A DNA stretch of 64,000 nucleotides from Couchioplanes caeruleus (GTDB lineage Bacteria; Actinomycetota; Actinomycetes; Mycobacteriales; Micromonosporaceae), in contig NZ_CP092183.1 of NCBI RefSeq assembly GCF_023499255.1, positions 3,716,501 to 3,780,500 of the forward strand. The letters are read 5' to 3'. Under the pieces are notes generated by a model, which was not told the origin of the DNA, ran no database searches, and saw nothing but the letters and a program-made list of their open reading frames with translations. Below, piece after piece: positions 59,300 through 64,000 of the stretch (its first letter is position 1; every line of letters starts with the position of its first letter). The translations under genes were made by a program, and so were the position numbers.

Positions 59300-60406
59300 A
59301 TGCGCAACTTCTTCGGCAAGTCGGTGGCCGTCGGTGCCATCGCGATGCTGGCCTTGACGGCCTGCGGCTCCGGCCGCGACGGCGACAGCAAGAGCGGCTC
59401 GGGCGGCGAGGCCACCAAGGGCTTCCCGGCCAACTCCCTCGTAGGTGTCGCGCTGCCCGCGAAGACCTCGGAGAACTGGGTCCTCGCCGGTGACCTGTTC
59501 ACCAACGGCCTGAAGGAGGCCGGCTTCCAGAGCGACGTGCAGTACGCCGGCGCGTCGACCACGGTCGCCGACCAGCAGGCCCAGATCACCGCCATGGTGA
59601 CCAAGGGCGCCAAGGTCATCGTCATCGGCGCGACCGACGCCGCGCAGCTGTCGACCCAGGTCGCCGCCGCGCACAACGCCGGTGCCAAGGTCATCGCGTA
59701 CGACCGCCTCATCACGAACACGCCGGACCTCGACTACTACGTCGCGTTCGACAACTTCAAGGTCGGCCAGCTCCAGGGCCAGGCCCTGCTGGAGGGCATG
59801 AAGAAGAAGAAGGCGAAGGGCCCGTACACGATCGAGCTGTTCGCCGGCTCGCCGGACGACAACAACGCCACCGTGTTCTTCAACGGCGCGATGGACGTGC
59901 TCAAGCCGGAGATCGACAAGGGCAACGTCGTGGTCGGCTCGGGCCAGAAGGACTTCAAGACGATCGCCATCCAGGGCTGGAAGGCCGAGGGTGCGCAGGC
60001 CCGCATGGACCAGCTGCTCACCTCGACCTACGGCAGCAAGACCATCGACGGCGTCCTCTCGCCGAACGACACGCTGGCCCGCGCGATCATCCAGTCGATC
60101 AAGAGCCGCAACAAGCCCGTCCCCGTCGTGACCGGACAGGACTCCGAGGTCGAGTCCATCAAGTCCATCATGAAGGGCGAGCAGTACATGACGATCAACA
60201 AGGACACCCGGAACCTGGTGAAGGAGACCATCAACATGGTCAAGTCCCTCCAGGCCGGTAACGAGCCGCAGATCAACGACACCAAGTCCTACAACAACGG
60301 CGTCAAGGTCGTCCCGACCTACCTGCTGCCGCCGGTCGCCGTGACCAAGGACAACGCGGCCGAGGCGTACGCGAACGACCCGAAGCTCGCGCCGCTCACC
60401 AAGTAA
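59300..60406 (+). CDS. chvE: Sugar-binding lipoprotein, ChvE-like
   Basis: A 368-residue lipoprotein with lipobox LTAC (Cys22). The mature protein is a type-I periplasmic-binding fold: VGVALPAKTSENWVLAGDLF near 48-67, DLDYYVAFDNFKVGQLQGQALL, and VLSPNDTLARAIIQSI near 253-268. It matches the ChvE group that binds several aldoses in plant-associated bacteria, where it also links sugars to signalling. It follows mmsB by 57 bases with GAAGGG upstream of the ATG and is the last gene of the operon, before a canonical terminator. Confidence 0.94.
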   Translation: MRNFFGKSVAVGAIAMLALTACGSGRDGDSKSGSGGEATKGFPANSLVGVALPAKTSENWVLAGDLFTNGLKEAGFQSDVQYAGASTTVADQQAQITAMVTKGAKVIVIGATDAAQLSTQVAAAHNAGAKVIAYDRLITNTPDLDYYVAFDNFKVGQLQGQALLEGMKKKKAKGPYTIELFAGSPDDNNATVFFNGAMDVLKPEIDKGNVVVGSGQKDFKTIAIQGWKAEGAQARMDQLLTSTYGSKTIDGVLSPNDTLARAIIQSIKSRNKPVPVVTGQDSEVESIKSIMKGEQYMTINKDTRNLVKETINMVKSLQAGNEPQINDTKSYNNGVKVVPTYLLPPVAVTKDNAAEAYANDPKLAPLTK

Positions 60407-60434
60407 TCCCCGCCGGTACCACTGACGGCCCTTG

Positions 60435-60463
60435 GGGTCCCCGGAGTCCGTCTCCGGGGACCC
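60435..60463 (+). terminator. Intrinsic terminator of the mms operon
   Basis: GGGTCCCCGGAG and CTCCGGGGACCC make a perfect 12-bp stem with the 5-base loop TCCGT, followed by TTTG. It begins 29 bases after the chvE stop and separates the transporter operon from the ROK gene. Confidence 0.92.
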
Positions 60464-60549
60464 TTTGCCGTCCCGGGCCACCGCGTTCCGCTCGGGACGC
60501 CCGCCCGCCCAGCCGCCCGTCGTCGTGTGCCCGGAGAGGAGGCCCGCTC

Positions 60550-61854
60550 GTGGTCACCCCGCTGCGGCGCGGGCCGCGCAGAGCCGGGCCCGAACCGGGC
60601 GCCGAGCAGCCCCCGGCGCCCCCGGTGCCCGCGGCCGGCCAGGAGGAGATCCGCCGGCAGAACCTCGGCGCCGTCCTGCGCTACGTCCACGTGCACGGCC
60701 CCACCTCCCGGGCCGAGCTGACCAGCCGGCTCGGGCTGAACCGCAGCACGATCCGGGCCCTCGCGGCCGACCTGTCCGCCGCCGGCCTGGTGAGCGAGGA
60801 CGTGCCGACCAGCGGCCGCCGGGCGGGCCGCCCCTCGCTGGTGGTCAGCCCCCGCTCCGAACGGGTCTACGCCAATGCATTGAGCATCGAGCCGGCCCGG
60901 CTGCGCGCCGCCCGCGTCGGGCTCGGCGGGCGCATCCTCGACCTGCGCGAGGCGCCACGCCCCCGCGGCATGTCACCGGCGGAGGCGGTCACCGAGCTGG
61001 CCGCCCTGGTCCGCCGGATGGGCACGGGCGGCGGGGACGACCCGCCCGCCGGCGACGCCAGGGGCGCGGACGGCGGCGACACGCTGTGTGCCGGCGGGGC
61101 AGTCGCGGTCGCCGACACGACCCGCGACGACGACGGCACGCTGCACGTGGGCGGCGCGGACGACGCCCTCGCCGCGGCGCTCGGCGCCGAGCTCGGCGCC
61201 GGTTTCGTCGCCGGCGACATGGCCGACATCGCGGCCCTCGCCGAGCACACCCGCGGTGTGGCGGCCGGCATCAACGACCTCGTCTACCTGCACGGCGACA
61301 CCGGCGTCAGCGCGGGCATCGTCACCGGCGGCCGCCTGGTGACCGGCCACGGCGGCGCGAGCGGCAAGGTCGGCCACATGGTCGTCAACCCCGGCGGGCG
61401 CGGCTGCGGCTGCGGCTCGCGCGGCTGCTGGGAGACCGAGGTGGGTACGCAGGCCCTGCTCCGGCGCGCCGGCGCACCCGCGGGCACCAGCCCGATCGCG
61501 GTCCTGCGCGCGGCGGCCATGGGCGACGCCGTGGCCCGCGAGGCCCTGCGCGCCGTCGCCGACTGGCTCGGCTTCGGGGTCGCCAACCTGGTCAACGTCT
61601 TCAACCCGGACATCGTCGTCTTCGGCGGCACGCTGCGCGAGGTGTACGCCGGCGGGGCCCGTACCGTGCGCCGCCGCCTCGACACCATGGCGCTGCCGGC
61701 CTCCCGCGAGCACCTGCACCTGCGGGCCGGCGCGCTCGGCCCGGACGCCGCCCTCATCGGCGCGGCGGAACTGGCTTTCGGAGCCCTGCTGTCGGACCCG
61801 CTGAACGGCACGGCCGCGGCACACCCGGGCCCGCGCGACGCCGGCCTGCGGTGA
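60550..61854 (+). CDS. ROK-family transcriptional regulator with degenerate kinase domain
   Basis: A 434-residue regulator. The winged helix-turn-helix is at about 36-95 (IRRQNLGAVLRYVHVHG, then SRAELTSRLGLNRSTIRAL). The ROK domain keeps the zinc motif GCGCGSRGCWE near 280-290 and the sugar-contact His in GKVGHMVVNP. However, the usual ExGH Glu is Lys, and the N-terminal DxGxT phosphate loop is absent (ARVGLGGRILDL). It should bind sugar without phosphorylating it. GAGGAGG lies 7 bases before GTG 60550. Placed just after the importer, it is the obvious candidate to control it through the palindrome at 56293. A tandem duplication covers its 3' end. Confidence 0.92.
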   Translation: MVTPLRRGPRRAGPEPGAEQPPAPPVPAAGQEEIRRQNLGAVLRYVHVHGPTSRAELTSRLGLNRSTIRALAADLSAAGLVSEDVPTSGRRAGRPSLVVSPRSERVYANALSIEPARLRAARVGLGGRILDLREAPRPRGMSPAEAVTELAALVRRMGTGGGDDPPAGDARGADGGDTLCAGGAVAVADTTRDDDGTLHVGGADDALAAALGAELGAGFVAGDMADIAALAEHTRGVAAGINDLVYLHGDTGVSAGIVTGGRLVTGHGGASGKVGHMVVNPGGRGCGCGSRGCWETEVGTQALLRRAGAPAGTSPIAVLRAAAMGDAVAREALRAVADWLGFGVANLVNVFNPDIVVFGGTLREVYAGGARTVRRRLDTMALPASREHLHLRAGALGPDAALIGAAELAFGALLSDPLNGTAAAHPGPRDAGLR

Positions 61855-61886
61855 GGCGCCCGCGCGACGCCGGCCTGCGGTGAGGC
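61829..61886 (+). repeat. Exact 29-bp tandem duplication at the ROK gene 3' end
   Basis: Bases 61829-61857 and 61858-61886 are identical. The first copy holds the last codons (PRDAGLR) and TGA of the ROK gene; the second lies just after it and repeats the same codons and stop without being translated. This looks like a recent slippage or unequal exchange, with no divergence between copies. Confidence 0.95.
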
Positions 61887-61900
61887 GGGCCGGGGGCCCG
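61886..61900. terminator. Short hairpin at the ROK/HAAS convergent junction
   Basis: CGGGCC-GGG-GGCCCG forms a 6-bp GC stem with a 3-base loop, right after the tandem duplication and just before the end of the convergent gene. It could stop both transcripts. The loop is tight. Confidence 0.5.
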
Positions 61901-61901
61901 A

Positions 61902-62531
61902 TCAGTAGCCGGGCGGGTAGGTGCGCCGCGAGCTGAGTCCCGGCAGCAGCGACAATCCCGCGACGAACGCGCCGGCGACCATCATCAGGTACGCCACCAC
62001 CAAAGCCTCCGGGCCGCCGCCGAACGCGATCGCGGCCAGCACCAGCGCGAACCCCAGCATCACCGGACCGGCCGCCAGGACCCACGCCGCCGTCTTCTGG
62101 CCCGGGCTCCACCGCGGCGACCCGGAGACCAGCAGCAGGCCGGCGAGCGGGCTGATCACCGGCAGCACCACGGCCCCCGCCGCGAGCAGTGCGACGCCCG
62201 CGTACTCCGTACCCGAGGAAGGGACCGCAGCCGGCACCGCGACCTGGGTGACCGGGCGTCGCAGATGGGCGGGCATCCGCCCGCGCCGCGCGGCGGCGGC
62301 GAGCGACTCCGGCGATCCCAGCCGGCGCAGCACCGGCGACGGATCACCCTGCGGGTCGGCCCCGGCGGCCCGGCGCATCGCGATGTGGTCGGCGACGGTC
62401 GTCATGAGCTCGTCCCGCAGATCGGGCTCGAGGTCCTCGGTGGCCGCCCACAGCGCGGCCAGGTAATCGAGGACGAGCACATCCGAATGAGCCAGCGGCG
62501 CGGTGTCGGAAGAATAAGGCCCGGATGTCAT
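61902..62531 (-). CDS. Membrane protein with N-terminal HAAS-like domain
   Basis: A 209-residue protein. The N-terminal 70 residues (VLVLDYLAALWAATEDLEPDLR, then VADHIAMRR and VLRRLGSPESLAAAARRG) resemble the HAAS helical domain that precedes membrane segments in Firmicute and actinobacterial sensors or permease-like proteins. Five or so hydrophobic helices follow from about residue 100. The C-terminus is basic and Pro-rich. GGGGGA lies 6 bases before ATG 62531. In other bacteria such genes often follow a PadR-type regulator; none is seen here. Function unknown. Confidence 0.75.
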   Translation of the reverse strand: MTSGPYSSDTAPLAHSDVLVLDYLAALWAATEDLEPDLRDELMTTVADHIAMRRAAGADPQGDPSPVLRRLGSPESLAAAARRGRMPAHLRRPVTQVAVPAAVPSSGTEYAGVALLAAGAVVLPVISPLAGLLLVSGSPRWSPGQKTAAWVLAAGPVMLGFALVLAAIAFGGGPEALVVAYLMMVAGAFVAGLSLLPGLSSRRTYPPGY

Positions 62532-62883
62532 CGAAATCCCCCTGAGAACTGAAGCCGGCACAGTGCGGCCAGCATCGCCGAGGGGGTACGCCGGGCACAT
62601 CCGGCCGGGGACGGGCCTCGTGCTGCCCACCCTCTGCCTTTCGGCCGACCCGGAACGCGATGCGTCCGGCGGCCGGCACGACGCCGAGGAAGCCGTCGCG
62701 AAGGACGGTGAGGCGTTGTCGCCGGGGTAGGGATGTCCGCGGGGCACTCCCTTGTCCGTTTCGCGGATGGCCGCGGCGGCCCGGGTCCGGCACGGTGGGC
62801 TCGTGGACGCGGGGGATCTTGCCGGCTGGGGCGGTGGCGGAGGTTTTCCTAACCCGGGCGGCGGGCGCGCCGATGCTTGCGGT
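62532..62883. other. Long non-coding gap between divergent genes
   Basis: About 350 bases separate the HAAS-like gene and the GGDEF gene. I see no convincing small gene, tRNA or riboswitch. The only structure I can point to is a FliA-like promoter pattern at 62849-62876. Both promoters must lie here. Confidence 0.6.
62849..62876 (+). promoter_or_regulatory. Possible FliA-type promoter before the GGDEF gene
   Basis: CTAA (62849-62852), a 16-base spacer and GCCGATGC (62869-62876) approximate the flagellar sigma consensus, ending 7 bases before the ATG. The -10 half deviates at its last two bases. The same GCCGAT core occurs before the chemoreceptor gene. The match is weak but thematically fitting. 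Confidence 0.3.
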
Positions 62884-64000
62884 ATGGCCGAGGACGGGCG
62901 GGTGCCCCTGCGCTGGGTGTGGATCACCCTGGGCCTCGTCGTCGCCAGTTCCGTGTGGTTCCTGTTCTGGGTGACCATCGGGGCCGGGTCGGTCGCCATC
63001 GCTTACGTGGCCGTGCCGCTCGGCGGGGTGGTCGCCGTCGCCGCGCTGTACGACCTGTGGCGCGCGGTCCGCGGCAACCGGCCGGCCCGGCAGTTCTGGG
63101 GCTGCCTGCTCGTCGGCGCGGTGTCCATGACCGTGGGGTACGTCCTCATGGCGGTCAACGCGTTCCGGTTCTCCGTCGGCGGCTACACGCCGAGCATGCC
63201 GCTCTCCGCCGCCGCCGCGGTCGGGCTGGGGTTCGCGCTGGTGATGTGGGCGGTCGCGCGGGTGCCGGTCGGCACCTCGGGCACCGGGCAGCGCCGCCGG
63301 ATGTACCTGGACCGGACCATCGCGTTCCTGGGCTGCGCCACGCTGCTGTGGCATTTCGGGATGGCGCCGATGCTGACGGCCGACGAGCGGTGGGCGCCGC
63401 AGACCCTCGTCCTGATCGGGCTGGCGTTCGTGCTGTCGATCGCGGGCATCACCAAGGTGGCGTACCTGGGTGAGGGGCCGGTGGACCGTACGGCCCTGCG
63501 CCTGGTCGCCGCGATGAGCCTGACCGCCGCGGGAGTGGCCGTCCTCGCCGCCACGTACGGTAACGCCGGCGGCCCGCCGTCACAGGCCGTGGTCCTCCCG
63601 CTGGCCCCGCTCATGCTCGTGCTGGCCGTCCGGGTGCAGAGCAACGCGTTCGCGGGTGCCCGCCGCTCCCCGCGGTCGTCCTCGTCGCTGCTGCCGTACC
63701 TGGCGGTGGCCGCCGTGGACCTGCCGCTCGTGGCGGTGGCCACGGGACACCTGAAGTGGCCGGGCCGGGTGGTGATCCTGGCGGCCGTCGCGGTCAGCGT
63801 CCTGGTGATCATCCGGCAGTTCCTCGCGTTCCGTGACAACAGCCGGTTGCTCTACGCCCTGCGTGCCAAGGAGGAGCGGCTGCAGCACGAGGTCAGCCAC
63901 GACGGCCTGACCGGCCTGGCCAACCGGGCGTGGTTCCGCGACCGGCTGCAGAGCGCGCTCGCCTCCGGGGCGGGCGCCACCGTGCTGCTCGTGGACCTCG
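62884..64000 (+). CDS. Membrane diguanylate cyclase (GGDEF protein), 3' end outside the window
   Basis: The first 372 codons are present and the frame is open to the window edge. About ten hydrophobic helices fill residues 10-310 (WVWITLGLVVASSVWFLFWV is the first). A short coiled linker (LLYALRAKEERLQHEVS) follows, and then the start of a GGDEF domain is unmistakable: HDGLTGLANRAWFRDRL, ending in ATVLLVDL. The GGDEF signature itself is beyond the edge, so activity cannot be judged, and an EAL domain may follow. The protein would make cyclic di-GMP in response to a membrane signal, which controls development and motility in actinomycetes. Confidence 0.88.
   Translation, partial: MAEDGRVPLRWVWITLGLVVASSVWFLFWVTIGAGSVAIAYVAVPLGGVVAVAALYDLWRAVRGNRPARQFWGCLLVGAVSMTVGYVLMAVNAFRFSVGGYTPSMPLSAAAAVGLGFALVMWAVARVPVGTSGTGQRRRMYLDRTIAFLGCATLLWHFGMAPMLTADERWAPQTLVLIGLAFVLSIAGITKVAYLGEGPVDRTALRLVAAMSLTAAGVAVLAATYGNAGGPPSQAVVLPLAPLMLVLAVRVQSNAFAGARRSPRSSSSLLPYLAVAAVDLPLVAVATGHLKWPGRVVILAAVAVSVLVIIRQFLAFRDNSRLLYALRAKEERLQHEVSHDGLTGLANRAWFRDRLQSALASGAGATVLLVDL

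Noticed and set aside
1-64000. tRNA, rRNA, CRISPR arrays, insertion sequences and phage genes
   Set aside because: Intergenic spaces were read for cloverleaf-like, repeat-spacer or transposase-like patterns and none was found; this is by eye and could miss a small RNA gene.

Overview
The window is very GC-rich, uniformly coding DNA from an actinomycete. GTG and TTG starts are common, genes are tightly packed, and many regulators are of actinobacterial type (PucR, SigE-type ECF sigma, ROK, DUF6230, PPOX/F420-type proteins). The left edge carries chemotaxis genes (cheR, cheW and a methyl-accepting chemotaxis protein) beside Streptomyces-like saprophytic genes. That mix suggests a motile, zoospore-forming member of the Micromonosporaceae such as Actinoplanes. 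This is inferred from gene content only. No rRNA, tRNA, insertion sequence, phage gene or CRISPR array was seen.

Layout. 1-3.4 kb: the edge of a chemotaxis cluster plus an unknown gene. 3.4-13.4 kb: LtrA membrane protein, a lipoprotein, a NarL-type two-component system, an orphan LuxR-type regulator with a degenerate receiver, a LacI regulator, a TetR/PPOX pair and a Ser/Thr kinase next to a DHA2-type exporter. 13.5-18.7 kb: small unknowns, then a secreted arabinan-degrading pair (GH51 and GH43) behind a LacI-type palindrome. 18.8-24.2 kb: a nuclease-like protein with a lamin-tail domain, an overlapping ECF sigma / anti-sigma-like / acyltransferase operon, a TetR, and a DUF6230 gene with a secreted partner of unknown function. 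24.3-36.3 kb: two PucR regulators, a beta-propeller protein, an alditol oxidase, an operon of ferredoxin reductase, acyl desaturase and GH13 glucosidase, a siderophore-interacting protein and a flavoprotein disulfide reductase.

36.4-44.6 kb is a starch locus. It has a 1778-residue secreted amylopullulanase behind CTTGCA repeats, a strong terminator, and then a FucP-like MFS permease whose stop codon overlaps the start of a lipoprotein solute-binding protein. No ABC permease gene accompanies that binding protein. 44.5-53.3 kb: a ferric-reductase-like flavocytochrome, a secreted Fn3/Ig-like protein, a type II NADH dehydrogenase, and two PAP2 paralogues flanking an ABC exporter and its MarR regulator. 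53.3-56.2 kb: a TetR/MMPL pair with two operator palindromes. 56.2-61.9 kb: a complete sugar ABC importer (mmsA, mmsB, chvE) with a 9-codon leader ORF, ending at a canonical terminator and followed by a ROK regulator. 61.9-64 kb: a HAAS-like membrane protein and a truncated GGDEF protein.

Two themes link the window. One is plant-polysaccharide use: secreted GH51, GH43 and GH13 enzymes, sugar importers and LacI/ROK control. The other is compact regulator-target pairs, where operator-like palindromes can be read directly. The best candidates for something new are the MFS permease coupled to a solute-binding protein, the leader ORF of the mms operon, the reductase-desaturase-glucosidase operon, the ECF-sigma/acyltransferase operon, and recurrent palindromes at tail-to-tail stop codons, two of which share the same 14-base sequence.
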